In this document: positions 24,618-33,559 of the stretch, piece after piece
Layout: every line of letters starts with the position of its first letter
How positions within the stretch are numbered: the stretch's first letter is position 1
Program-made: the position numbers and the translations under genes
NCBI GenBank assembly: GCA_041649635.1
Contig: JBAZMV010000001.1
Location: forward strand, 716,244-780,243
Length of the DNA stretch: 64,000 nt
Direction of reading: 5' to 3'
From: Dehalococcoidia bacterium
Lineage (GTDB): Bacteria; Chloroflexota; Dehalococcoidia; E44-bin15
The notes under the pieces: model-generated
What the model was told of the DNA's origin: nothing
What the model saw: the letters and a program-made list of their open reading frames with translations, nothing else
The model's database searches: none

Positions 24618-24635
24618 ACTTACCGAACGGTAAGT
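24618..24635. promoter_or_regulatory. TetR-type operator palindrome
   Basis: ACTTACCG-AA-CGGTAAGT: two perfect 8-bp arms around 2 nt. Its TACCGAACGGTA core is typical of TetR/AcrR-family operators. It begins 2 nt behind the -10 box and covers the predicted start site. The TetR gene at 27303 is in the operon this site would control, giving autoregulation. No second copy was noticed in the window. Confidence 0.8.
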
Positions 24636-24713
24636 AAGTTGAGTTTATTTTAAGCGACAAAAGTCCCGATCATATCCCGGTTGCTTAAGGGAAAAACGCT
24701 ATCGGAGGCGCAT

Positions 24714-25916
24714 ATGAAGGAGCAGGTACTTTCCGACGTTGTAGTCCTTGATTTTACGCAGGATCTGGCAGGGCCGTTCTGCACCAAGATGCTGGCGGAC
24801 TACGGAGCCGAGGTGATAAAGATCGAGAGGCCCGGCACCGGCGACCGCACGCGAAGATACGGCCCCTTCCCCAACGATGATCCCGACCCCGAGAAGAGCG
24901 GGCTCTTCCTGTTTCTTAACACGAACAAGAAGAGCGTAACGCTTGATTTGAAGTCGGACATCGGCAGGAGGATCGCAAAAGACCTGGCCAGGGATGCGCA
25001 GATCGTGGTTGAGAGCTTCAGGCCGGGCACTATGGAACGCTTCGGGCTGGGCTATAAAGAGCTCGAAAAGATCAACCCCAACCTGGTTATGACCTCGATA
25101 TCGACCTTCGGGCAGACCGGTCCCTATCGCGATTTCAAGGCCACGGATATCGTCCTTTTCGCACTCGGCGGCCCGATGTACGTCGCCGGCGATCCGGAAG
25201 GCGGGCCGGTGAAGTACGCCTTCGGCGTCATCCCAATCCACCTCGGCTACGTCGCTGCCGGAGCTACGCTGGCGGGCTTGTGGACTGCCGAGGTGCAGAA
25301 CATCGGTCAGCAGATAGATTTCTCCATGATGGAAGTACTGCAATCAAATGCCAACTTCCAGCTGGCGCACCATCTCATTTATCAGTATGTTCACGAGATA
25401 CCGCCGCGGGAGATTACGGGCTTCGGCATGATCCCTTTCGGCAACTATCCGTGCAAGGACGGCTGGATATTCGCGCTGGTTCTTCAGGCTGACTTCCCGG
25501 TGCTGTGCAACAAACTGATGAACATGCCGGAACTGCTGGAACAGTTCCCCAACGTTTACGACTCATCGAGAAAGGATGAGTTCGACAGCACTTTTATTAA
25601 CTGGCTGGCAGATTACACGAAAGCAGAGCTGCTGCAGAAAGCAGGGCCCCTGGGACTTAACATCGCCCCACTGAATACAATGGAGGATGTTTACAACGAC
25701 AAGCACTTCAACGAGAGAGGGGTTTTCACCGATATCGATAGTCCGCTGGCGGGAAAATTCAAATACCCGGGCCGGCCTTTCCTCAATGATGACATGCCGT
25801 GGGCGATTAAAACGCCTGCGCCGCGCCTGGGCGAGCACAACGTTGAGATATTGTGCGACAGGCTCGGCTACAGCAAACAGGATCTGGTGCGTCTGAGGCA
25901 GATGGGTGTCGTCTAA
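24714..25916 (+). CDS. CaiB/BaiF family III CoA-transferase, subunit lacking the catalytic Asp
   Basis: A 400-residue family III CoA-transferase; start at ATG 24714 behind GGAGG (an upstream ATG at 24681 has no such site). Family landmarks include DFTQDLAGPFCTKMLADYGAEVIKIERP (N-terminal), SFRPGTMERFGLG and GFGMIPFGNYPCKDGWI. By eye, the position of the catalytic Asp carries Pro174 (GVIPIHLGYV). It is therefore probably the non-catalytic partner of the next gene, as in heteromeric BbsEF-type enzymes. It heads the TetR-controlled operon. Confidence 0.88.
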   Translation: MKEQVLSDVVVLDFTQDLAGPFCTKMLADYGAEVIKIERPGTGDRTRRYGPFPNDDPDPEKSGLFLFLNTNKKSVTLDLKSDIGRRIAKDLARDAQIVVESFRPGTMERFGLGYKELEKINPNLVMTSISTFGQTGPYRDFKATDIVLFALGGPMYVAGDPEGGPVKYAFGVIPIHLGYVAAGATLAGLWTAEVQNIGQQIDFSMMEVLQSNANFQLAHHLIYQYVHEIPPREITGFGMIPFGNYPCKDGWIFALVLQADFPVLCNKLMNMPELLEQFPNVYDSSRKDEFDSTFINWLADYTKAELLQKAGPLGLNIAPLNTMEDVYNDKHFNERGVFTDIDSPLAGKFKYPGRPFLNDDMPWAIKTPAPRLGEHNVEILCDRLGYSKQDLVRLRQMGVV

Positions 25917-25942
25917 ATCTATGGCAGGAGGAATAAAGAGAC

Positions 25943-27277
25943 ATGAACACGAATAAACTGCCGCTGGAAGGTATACGCGTTATCGATATGGGCATAGTCT
26001 GGGCCCTGCCCTGGACCGGGGCTATGCTGGGGGAGATGGGCGCCGAGGTGATACGCATGGAGTCTCTTCAATACGCCCCGCGCATCGTGCGCCACGGCGG
26101 CCTGCCCAAGCCGGCCAAGGAGTTCCTGCCCTTCCTCGGCACGCTGGGCAAGGGCTATCCCGACCTCGACCCCGGAGAGAAGCCCTGGAACCGGTATGCC
26201 ATGTTCAATGCGCTGTACCGCAGCAGGTTGAGCATGACGGCGGACATCACCAGGTCCAAGGGATTGGAAATCTTCTACAAGCTAGTTGCGCTATCCGATG
26301 TGTTTATAGAGAACAACGCCCCCGGCGTTATGGAGAAGATGGGCATCACCTGGGAGAAGATACACGAGGTCAATCCCCGTATGATATACGTTCGCTCTTC
26401 GGGCTACGGGTTCTCCGGGCCCTATCGCGACTACTCCGGTTTCGGCATGACGCTGGAGTCTGCGGCGGGACACAGCGCGCTCCGCTGGTACGACAACGAG
26501 AACATGTTCCATCAGAGCCACTCTTTTCTGGCGGACGCCAGCGCGGGAGCGGCAGCCCTGTTCGCCGTGATGCTGGGCCTGCGCCGACGCCGCAAAACGG
26601 GTGAGGGAACCATGGTGGAGATAGGCCTTTCCGAGAACTTCATCAGCCATCTGGCCTACTACGCGATGGACTACGCCATGAACGGGCGTCTGCACGACGC
26701 CATCGGCAACCGCGACCTGTGGGCGATTCAGGGATGCTACATGTGCAAAGGTGTCAGACCTGAGCCCGGCTCGGTAAAGACTACCGGTGAGGATCACTGG
26801 GTTGCGATAACTATAAATAACAATGAAGAGTGGAACGGCCTGTGCCGCGCCATGGGCAACCCGGCATGGACCGGCGACGCGAAATTCGCCGACCAGCTTA
26901 GCCGTATGAAGAACCACGACGAACTGGACAAGCTCATCGAGGAGTGGACTAGCCGGCACGATAAGCATGAGGTCATGCGCCTGCTGCAGAAAGAGGGCGT
27001 CCCGGCCGGCGCCGTGCTCAACTCGCAGGACGTGCTGAACGATCCGCACCTCAAGGAGCGCGGCTGGGCTGTGGAACTGGAGCATCCGGAAGCCGGGACA
27101 CATAAGTACGCCGGGCCGGTATGGAAGATGAGCAAGACGCCGGGTCGGGTCTTCCCGGCCCCCTGCCTGGGCCAGCATAACGAATACGTATACAAAAAGA
27201 TACTCGGGGTATCGGATGAAGAATATCAGCAGCTGGTGGAGGAACAGCACGTGGGCGATTCTCTGATCGGGGTATAG
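25943..27277 (+). CDS. CaiB/BaiF family III CoA-transferase, catalytic subunit
   Basis: The 444-residue protein retains the catalytic Asp198 in FLADASAGAAALFAV. It starts IRVIDMGIVWALPWTGAMLGE, has an insertion relative to its partner (about 45-85), and ends with typical NSQDVLNDPHLKERG and LGQHNEYV segments. It moves CoA between an acid and a CoA donor through an aspartyl-CoA anhydride. AGGAGG precedes the ATG, 26 nt behind the non-catalytic subunit, and the TetR gene follows. The carboxylic acid substrate is unknown. Confidence 0.9.
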   Translation: MNTNKLPLEGIRVIDMGIVWALPWTGAMLGEMGAEVIRMESLQYAPRIVRHGGLPKPAKEFLPFLGTLGKGYPDLDPGEKPWNRYAMFNALYRSRLSMTADITRSKGLEIFYKLVALSDVFIENNAPGVMEKMGITWEKIHEVNPRMIYVRSSGYGFSGPYRDYSGFGMTLESAAGHSALRWYDNENMFHQSHSFLADASAGAAALFAVMLGLRRRRKTGEGTMVEIGLSENFISHLAYYAMDYAMNGRLHDAIGNRDLWAIQGCYMCKGVRPEPGSVKTTGEDHWVAITINNNEEWNGLCRAMGNPAWTGDAKFADQLSRMKNHDELDKLIEEWTSRHDKHEVMRLLQKEGVPAGAVLNSQDVLNDPHLKERGWAVELEHPEAGTHKYAGPVWKMSKTPGRVFPAPCLGQHNEYVYKKILGVSDEEYQQLVEEQHVGDSLIGV

Positions 27278-27302
27278 AAAAAGAGCCTTCGAAGGATGAA
27301 AG

Positions 27303-27905
27303 ATGGTCAAAAAAACAAAGCAACCGAAGAGCGGCCATAAAGACACCCGGAAGCACATCATCGACACGGCACGAGCCCTGTTCTCGGAATCGAGCTATCT
27401 GGGTGTTTCCATGAGTGATATTGCCGAGAAGCTGGATATAACCAAGGCAGCCCTTTATTACCACTTCCCCAGCAAAGAGGAAATCTATAATGCCGTGCTA
27501 GATGAAGTCCTGAACGACATTAACGCCGCTCTAACGGAGGCATTAAAGGAGAAAACCCTGAACAGACGGCTCTACAAAGTCATAAAGAACTACCTGGATC
27601 TGGGTTTAAAGGAAAAGAATATCATCAAGGCAACACTTTTGTCCGGGGAGCCGACGGTTAGAGATCATGTCATTCAGAACAGGAAACAACTAGACGGCAT
27701 AATCCAGCCTTTGCTGAAAGACATCTTGGCAGAAAAGGGCCTGTCCGGAGAGGTAGACCAACGGTTGCTGGCCACACTGCTCATCTGCATGATGGACGGC
27801 ATACTCCTGGAATATTCGTTTTCCGGCCATAATATAAACTCCGATAAAATCGCGAAGCAGTGGGTCGCTTTCTGGTTTCAGAAATCGATGGCTACTCGGA
27901 AATAA
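27303..27905 (+). CDS. TetR-family transcriptional regulator
   Basis: A 200-residue regulator with the N-terminal TetR helix-turn-helix (about 16-62: IIDTARALFSESSYLGVSMSDIAEKLDITKAALYYHFPSKEEIYNAV) and a helical ligand-binding domain. It lies within the operon headed by the palindromic operator at 24618, so it very likely represses its own operon and is released by a pathway intermediate, perhaps an acyl-CoA. The ligand is not predictable. Confidence 0.93.
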   Translation: MVKKTKQPKSGHKDTRKHIIDTARALFSESSYLGVSMSDIAEKLDITKAALYYHFPSKEEIYNAVLDEVLNDINAALTEALKEKTLNRRLYKVIKNYLDLGLKEKNIIKATLLSGEPTVRDHVIQNRKQLDGIIQPLLKDILAEKGLSGEVDQRLLATLLICMMDGILLEYSFSGHNINSDKIAKQWVAFWFQKSMATRK

Positions 27906-27951
27906 ATCGCGAGAGGGGCAGAATTCCGTAACTTGAGTTAAGGAGAATAAT

Positions 27952-30390
27952 ATGAGAGAGGCTTTGGCCGATGTCAGAGTTGTAGAAATCAGTCGGAACA
28001 TATCCGGACAATATACCAGCAAGCTCATCGCCGACCTTGGCGCGGACGTCATAAAGATAGAACCGCGCGGCATAGGCGATCCTCTCAGGTCGCAGGGCTC
28101 GTTCCCCGAAGACCCATCGGACCCCACAATAGGAGCCCTGTTTTCCTACCTTAACGCCAACAAGCGCAGCATCGCGCTTGATATAGAGAGCCAATCCGAT
28201 GCCAAATCGCTGCTTAAGATAGTAAAAGGCGCCAACCTTTTAATCGAAGATCTCGGATTCAATGGTCTGGAAAAGCGCGGCCTCAGCCCTGAACGGCTGC
28301 GCTCCGTCAATCCCGGAATCGCGCTGGTAAGGATTTCGGACTTCGGCCAGGAAGGAGAATATGCCGACAGGCCCTCGACGGATCTAATCGTCCAGGCGCT
28401 CTCCGGGTGGATAAGCGGCCACTACATAGTAGGGCAGGAGCCTGTAGCGGGGGGCGGGCGCATCTCCGAGTTCGTTACGGGGATGTTCGCCGCGTGCGGC
28501 GCGCTCACCGCATACAAGGCCGCGGTGCGCTCGGGTGAGGCGGTATGCCTGGACATATCCAAGCAGGAGTGCCTGTTATCCTGTCTCGTGACGCCATGGC
28601 TCCATGTCGAGCAGTTGAAAGCTCTGGGCTGGAACATGCCGGAGGGACGGCATTTCTTTCCGCCGGGGATCACGCCCTGCAAGGACGGCTGGGTCGGCAT
28701 CAACAACTTCAGCGCCCAGAACTTTGAGGACTTCTGCCGGCTGGCCGGTCTGGACGAGTTCATCGACAAGCGAATGGACATAGTAGGGTGCGGCGAATCG
28801 AGTCCCGGATTCTTCAAGGCAGTGGAATCATGGGCCGCGGAGCACACCGTGAACGAGATCGTAGAGATGGGACAGGCGGCCCGCATACCTGTAGCGCCGA
28901 TAGCCAACGGTAAGCAGCTTTTAGAGATGGAGCATCTGAAGTCCCGTAATTTCTTTATAAGCGAGCCCGGGGGCAAGTTCATTCAGCCAAGCTTCCCATA
29001 CCGTTTGGAGACAACCCCTGCATCTTTGCGCAGCCCCGCGCCCAAGCTCGGCAAGCATAACGCGGATTCCGCATCACCCTGGAAGGGAAAGAAACTTCGC
29101 GTCGCTCAATCGAAGCCATCGTACAGGAACAGAGGCTACAAAAATCCCTTCTGCGGGCTTAGAGTTATCGACTTCGGAACCTATCTGGCGGGCGGAACGG
29201 TAGGCGCCTATCTGGGAGCGTACGGGGCGGATGTGCTCAAGATCGAGTCCATCCAGCGTCCGGACTCGTACCGGTATGCCGCCGCATATCCGCAGGAGGG
29301 CCCGGACTGGTATGAGCACGCCGGTTCCTGGCAAACATGCAATTTGAATAAACGCGATATCACCCTGAATATAGACGACGCCGAGGGCAGAAGACTCGCC
29401 GAAGAGCTTATTGCAAAGGCGGATATAGTAATCGAGAACTACACACCGCGCGTTATGGACAACTTGAAACTCGGCACAAAGAGAATCAAAGAACTGAACC
29501 CTGATGTCATCTTTTTGAGGATGCCGGGCTTCGGGCTGGAAGGGCCGTGGCGCGACTACGCCGCGTTCGCGTTTCCCATCGAGCAGGCATGCGGCATAGC
29601 CTGGATCACGGGATGGCCGGGGGAACATCCCTCAAACCTTGGCGGATACGTAGATATTATGAACAGCATGCACGCACTGGTCGCGCTGCAGGCCGCTCTG
29701 CACCACCGCGAACTGACCGGGGAAGGACAGTTGATCGAGCTGGCGCAAATCGAGTCGCTGGTCTGCGCCACTGCCGAGCAGACAATCGCATATTCCATAT
29801 CAGGCCGGACAATGGATCGGAAAGGCAACAGGGACGGGAGCATAGCGCCCCAGGGCGTATATCGGTGCAGGAACGGCGAATATGCGGCTGTTTCGATCAG
29901 GGATGACGATGAGTGGAGGCGATTCGTATCATTAATAGGTTCGCCCTCGTGGACTCAGGGTGCCGGCTTAAATTCGCGAGCCGGCAGGCTGATGCGGCAG
30001 GACGACCTCGACCGCTTTATAGCTGAATGGACGGCGGGGCAGGCTGCGGATGACGCAGTGAAAGCGCTCAGGGACGCGGGCATCCCCGCAGCCAAGTTGC
30101 TGAACTCGACCGGCGTGTTAACCGAGCCTAATCTTATAGCGCGCAAATTCCACCAGGTGCTGACCCACCCGGCGTTCCCCAGGAGGCAGTACCCGAGATT
30201 CCCGTGGCTGCAAAACGGCAGGACGGGATACGGCTACGGCGGGTATAGGTCCGGCGCGCCAACTCTCGGCCAGCACAACATTGAGGTGCTGAGCGGCGAG
30301 CTGGGACTGACCAAGGAACAGATTGAAGCCCTGGCAAAGAGAGAGGTTATAGGCAACGTCCCCAAGGGCATGGTGACGAACACGGCATAA
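27952..30390 (+). CDS. fused tandem CaiB/BaiF CoA-transferase (two complete domains)
   Basis: An 812-residue fusion of two family III CoA-transferase domains: residues 1-about 375 and about 400-812, joined by a basic linker (KGKKLRVAQSKPSYRNRGYKN). The first half resembles the 400-residue gene at 24714 and has Glu173 where the catalytic Asp is expected; the second half resembles the 444-residue gene at 25943 and keeps Asp568 (GGYVDIMNSM). The fusion thus repeats the order non-catalytic then catalytic in one chain. AAGGAG precedes the ATG. No frameshift is seen. Confidence 0.9.
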   Translation: MREALADVRVVEISRNISGQYTSKLIADLGADVIKIEPRGIGDPLRSQGSFPEDPSDPTIGALFSYLNANKRSIALDIESQSDAKSLLKIVKGANLLIEDLGFNGLEKRGLSPERLRSVNPGIALVRISDFGQEGEYADRPSTDLIVQALSGWISGHYIVGQEPVAGGGRISEFVTGMFAACGALTAYKAAVRSGEAVCLDISKQECLLSCLVTPWLHVEQLKALGWNMPEGRHFFPPGITPCKDGWVGINNFSAQNFEDFCRLAGLDEFIDKRMDIVGCGESSPGFFKAVESWAAEHTVNEIVEMGQAARIPVAPIANGKQLLEMEHLKSRNFFISEPGGKFIQPSFPYRLETTPASLRSPAPKLGKHNADSASPWKGKKLRVAQSKPSYRNRGYKNPFCGLRVIDFGTYLAGGTVGAYLGAYGADVLKIESIQRPDSYRYAAAYPQEGPDWYEHAGSWQTCNLNKRDITLNIDDAEGRRLAEELIAKADIVIENYTPRVMDNLKLGTKRIKELNPDVIFLRMPGFGLEGPWRDYAAFAFPIEQACGIAWITGWPGEHPSNLGGYVDIMNSMHALVALQAALHHRELTGEGQLIELAQIESLVCATAEQTIAYSISGRTMDRKGNRDGSIAPQGVYRCRNGEYAAVSIRDDDEWRRFVSLIGSPSWTQGAGLNSRAGRLMRQDDLDRFIAEWTAGQAADDAVKALRDAGIPAAKLLNSTGVLTEPNLIARKFHQVLTHPAFPRRQYPRFPWLQNGRTGYGYGGYRSGAPTLGQHNIEVLSGELGLTKEQIEALAKREVIGNVPKGMVTNTA

Positions 30391-30414
30391 TAGTTAAGAG
30401 CAGGAGGCCGCGTC

Positions 30415-31194
30415 ATGGGAAGACTTGAAGGTAAAGTAGCTTTGATAACGGGGGCGGCGAGCGGGATCGGCCGCGAGTCAGCCTTGCTGTTCGCCGAGGA
30501 GGGAGCCAGGGTCGTCGTGGCCGATTACGATGCGGGAAAAGGAAAAGAGACAGCGAAACTCATCGAGGAGGCGGGCGGCACAGCCGTCTACGTCAAAGCC
30601 GATGTTTCCAAATTGTCCGATATCGAGGGAATGATAGATGCGACGATGAAGGAATTCGGGCGGCTGGACGTCCTGTTCAACAACGCCGGCATACAGGGCG
30701 CCAGAGGCGGCTTCACTGTCGACCTATCCGAGGAGGAATGGGACAAGGTGATGGACATAAATCTCAAGAGCGTCTTCCGCGCCGCCAGGCTGGCCATACC
30801 TATAATGCTGAAACAGGGCGGCGGGGCCATCATAAACACCGCGTCGGCGCAAGGCGTGGGGGGCAGCATCACGGGCGGGGCCTACTGCACCTCAAAGGCC
30901 GGGGTCATCATGCTGACGAAGGTGCTGGCAATAGAGTACGGTAAGAAGAACATACGTGTGAACTGCATCTGCCCGGGCGTCATTGAAACGCCGATGGCAT
31001 CGGGATACATTCCTTTCCTGAAGACGGAGGCCCTGGCAGCGGGACGTCCGGGACAGCCAAAGGAGATCGCGCAAGCGGCCCTATTCCTCGCCGGCGACGA
31101 GTCATCTTACATACATGGAGCGGCCATAGCTGTTGACGGCGGATGGACCGCCGAGGTGAATTTGCCGGTAAGAAAACCCAAGCCCTCGACATAG
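30415..31194 (+). CDS. short-chain dehydrogenase/reductase (SDR), second type
   Basis: A 259-residue SDR: TGAASGIG (12-19), NNAG (89-92), Ser144, Tyr157 and Lys161 (YCTSK), and the C-terminal AVDGGWTAE. It resembles BaiA/7-alpha-hydroxysteroid dehydrogenase and FabG-like enzymes more than the other two SDRs here do. It follows the fused CoA-transferase by 24 nt with an AGGAGG site, so it belongs to the same operon. Confidence 0.9.
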   Translation: MGRLEGKVALITGAASGIGRESALLFAEEGARVVVADYDAGKGKETAKLIEEAGGTAVYVKADVSKLSDIEGMIDATMKEFGRLDVLFNNAGIQGARGGFTVDLSEEEWDKVMDINLKSVFRAARLAIPIMLKQGGGAIINTASAQGVGGSITGGAYCTSKAGVIMLTKVLAIEYGKKNIRVNCICPGVIETPMASGYIPFLKTEALAAGRPGQPKEIAQAALFLAGDESSYIHGAAIAVDGGWTAEVNLPVRKPKPST

Positions 31195-31247
31195 GCTGTT
31201 CCATAACCGTGCGACATAAGAAGTCGTTAATTAATGGAGGTGGACAA

Positions 31248-33371
31248 ATGGGAGGTCATATTAGAAATATATTCTCCCCGGGCTTTATCGGGAAGATGGA
31301 ACTGAAGAACCGAATAATAATGGCGGGCATGGGCACCAGCCTGGAGCCGGAGGACGGCACCGTGGACCAGCGCACCATCGACTTCTACGCGGAGCGCGCC
31401 AGGGGCGGAGCAGCTCTGCTCATCGTCGGTGTTGGCGCGATCGACCATCCGTACGGACTGGCGCTGACGAACCAGCTCGGCCTGTCCGACGACAAGTACG
31501 TTCCCGGCCTGAAAGTACTGTCCGACGCCATTCACGCGAACGGCGCCAAGATTGCCATCCAGCTGCACCACGCCGGCAAGGTGGCCATGTCGGACTTCGG
31601 GCGGGGCATCGATATGGTCAGCGCCAGCGAGCTCTCCGCCGGCGGCAGCGAGATATTACAGGACATGGCCTCCACCGAGATACCCCGTCTCATGCAGCAG
31701 TTCTCCAAGAAACCGCCGCACAATACGACCCTCGCCCTGAGCAAGGAACAGATCAAAGACTACACACGCAAGTACGCCGAGGCCGCCGGACGCTGCAAGA
31801 AGGCCGGGCTGGACGGCGTTGAGATACACGCGGCCCATGGATATCTGATAGCCAACTTCCTCTCGCCGCACACCAACAAGCGCACCGACGAGTACGGCGG
31901 CGAGGTGAAGAACCGGACCCGATTCCTGCTGGAGATCATCGCGGCGGTGAGAGAGAAGGTCGGGCGCGACTATCCGGTGTGGTGCCGCATCGACGGGCAA
32001 GAATTTGAGATCGAGGACGGCATCACTATAGACGACACAAAGCAGCTTGCGCCGATGCTGGAGGCCGCCGGCGTCGACGCCCTGCACGTGAGCGGCTACG
32101 GCGGCTTCCGCCGCTCCTTCTATCACGCCCCGATCTGCCAGCCCGAGGCGCACCTTGTCGGCCTGGCCGCCGAGATAAAGAAGACGGTGAAGATACCGGT
32201 CATCGCGGTGGGCCGCATCGACGCGGAGCTGGGCGACAGGCTGATTCGAGATGGCAAGGCGGATTTCATCGCCATGGCGCGCGCCATCCTCGCCGACCCG
32301 GAATATCCCAACAAGGTCGCCGCGGGCAGGCAGGACGATGTAATACCGTGCATCCAGTGTTACAACTGCGCCACGCAGGCCTTCTGGAACGCGCCGGTAT
32401 TCTGCGCGGTCAACCCGGCGGCGGGCAAGGAGGCCGAGCTGCGCATCGAGCCAGCAGGGCAGCCGAAAAAGGTGCTGGTCATCGGCAGCGGGCCCGGCGG
32501 CATGGAGGCGGCCATCGTCGCCGCACGTCGTGGGCATAAAGTTGCGATATACGACAAAGGCGTGCGGCTGGGGGGCGCGCTGGTCTTCGCCTCCATGGCC
32601 TCCGAGCTTAACGAGGCATTTCTGTACTATCTCATCCGCCAGGTAAAAAAGCTTGGCATCGAGGTCCATCTCGGCACAGAGGTCACGCCGCAGCTTATCG
32701 ACGAGATTAAACCGGACGCGGTGATAGTGGCCAATGGCGGCATCCTGACATCGCCGGATCTACCTGGCAAGAATCGGCCCAACGTACTGACCGGCTCGGA
32801 CTTCCGCAAGATGCTGGCCAGCAACCTCAAGGGCGAGGGCGCCAGGATGCTTACGTGGTGGCAGAAGATGGCGGTGCGCATCAGCTCCCCGCTGCTGCCA
32901 TACTTGATTACGATCCCCAACATTCGCAAGATATCGCGCATATGGCTGCCCATCGGCAAGCGCGTCGTCATCGTGGGCGGCGATATCGCGGGTGTGGAGC
33001 TGGCGGAGTTCCTGGCCGACCGCGGGCGCCAGGTCACCGTACTCGAAGAGAAGGACCTGGCCGCCGAGATGTCCATCGCCCGGAGATGGAACTACCTGCA
33101 GCACCTGCGCGAGATGGGCGTGACACTTATCAAGGGTGTGAAGTACGGCGAGATCACTGATGAGGGTGTGAGCTATTCGACCAAGAAAGGCTCGACCGTC
33201 GTGCCGGCCGACACCGTGGTAATCACCGGAGGCATCGCCGCCAACACCGCGCTGTACGAGGCGATAAAGGCCAAAGTGCCGCAGACGTTCATCGTCGGCG
33301 ACTGCCGCGAGCTGCGCCTGATACACGGCTCGGTGGAGGACGGCTGCCGCGCTGCGCTTGCCATCCAGTAG
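31248..33371 (+). CDS. OYE-type Fe-S flavoenzyme, second copy
   Basis: The open frame reaches back to 31143, inside the SDR gene, but GGAGG at 31236-31240 lies 7 nt before ATG 31248. The 707-residue protein has the barrel/Fe-S/FAD/NAD order of 2,4-dienoyl-CoA reductases. Its cluster cysteines (368, 371, 374, 386) are spaced C-x2-C-x2-C-x11-C, one residue shorter than normal. An inserted segment (about 540-580) in the pyridine-nucleotide part is rich in Trp and Leu and could touch the membrane or a partner. It is the last gene of the operon; a DR1 repeat follows. Confidence 0.9.
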   Translation: MGGHIRNIFSPGFIGKMELKNRIIMAGMGTSLEPEDGTVDQRTIDFYAERARGGAALLIVGVGAIDHPYGLALTNQLGLSDDKYVPGLKVLSDAIHANGAKIAIQLHHAGKVAMSDFGRGIDMVSASELSAGGSEILQDMASTEIPRLMQQFSKKPPHNTTLALSKEQIKDYTRKYAEAAGRCKKAGLDGVEIHAAHGYLIANFLSPHTNKRTDEYGGEVKNRTRFLLEIIAAVREKVGRDYPVWCRIDGQEFEIEDGITIDDTKQLAPMLEAAGVDALHVSGYGGFRRSFYHAPICQPEAHLVGLAAEIKKTVKIPVIAVGRIDAELGDRLIRDGKADFIAMARAILADPEYPNKVAAGRQDDVIPCIQCYNCATQAFWNAPVFCAVNPAAGKEAELRIEPAGQPKKVLVIGSGPGGMEAAIVAARRGHKVAIYDKGVRLGGALVFASMASELNEAFLYYLIRQVKKLGIEVHLGTEVTPQLIDEIKPDAVIVANGGILTSPDLPGKNRPNVLTGSDFRKMLASNLKGEGARMLTWWQKMAVRISSPLLPYLITIPNIRKISRIWLPIGKRVVIVGGDIAGVELAEFLADRGRQVTVLEEKDLAAEMSIARRWNYLQHLREMGVTLIKGVKYGEITDEGVSYSTKKGSTVVPADTVVITGGIAANTALYEAIKAKVPQTFIVGDCRELRLIHGSVEDGCRAALAIQ

Positions 33372-33407
33372 GCCGATAGCGTTTAATAGATACAGGAACC
33401 TTTGAAA

Positions 33408-33495
33408 AAGAGGTGCAGGATTCCTCCTGCCGGGGGAATTGGGGGTGTCCCCCAACTCCCCAACTTCCCCCAAGATTGGGGGCCAGGGGGTTGAT
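33408..33495 (+). repeat. DR1 composite hairpin repeat, copy 5
   Basis: GTGCAGGATTCCTCCTGC, GGGGGTGTCCCCC, CCCCCAAGATTGGGGG and a terminal AGGGGGTTGA, 37 bp behind the OYE-type gene and in the same orientation. This copy lacks the A/T run between the second and third hairpins. Confidence 0.85.
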
Positions 33496-33559
33496 CAGCA
33501 CTTAACCCAGAGCTTCCTACAGAAACTCGAAATGCCTTGAAACAGGGGAGGATAACTAC

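Noticed and set aside
31143..31247. Upstream start for the second OYE-type enzyme
   Set aside because: It would overlap the SDR gene by 52 bases and place about 35 unrelated residues before the family start; a good ribosome binding site supports 31248.
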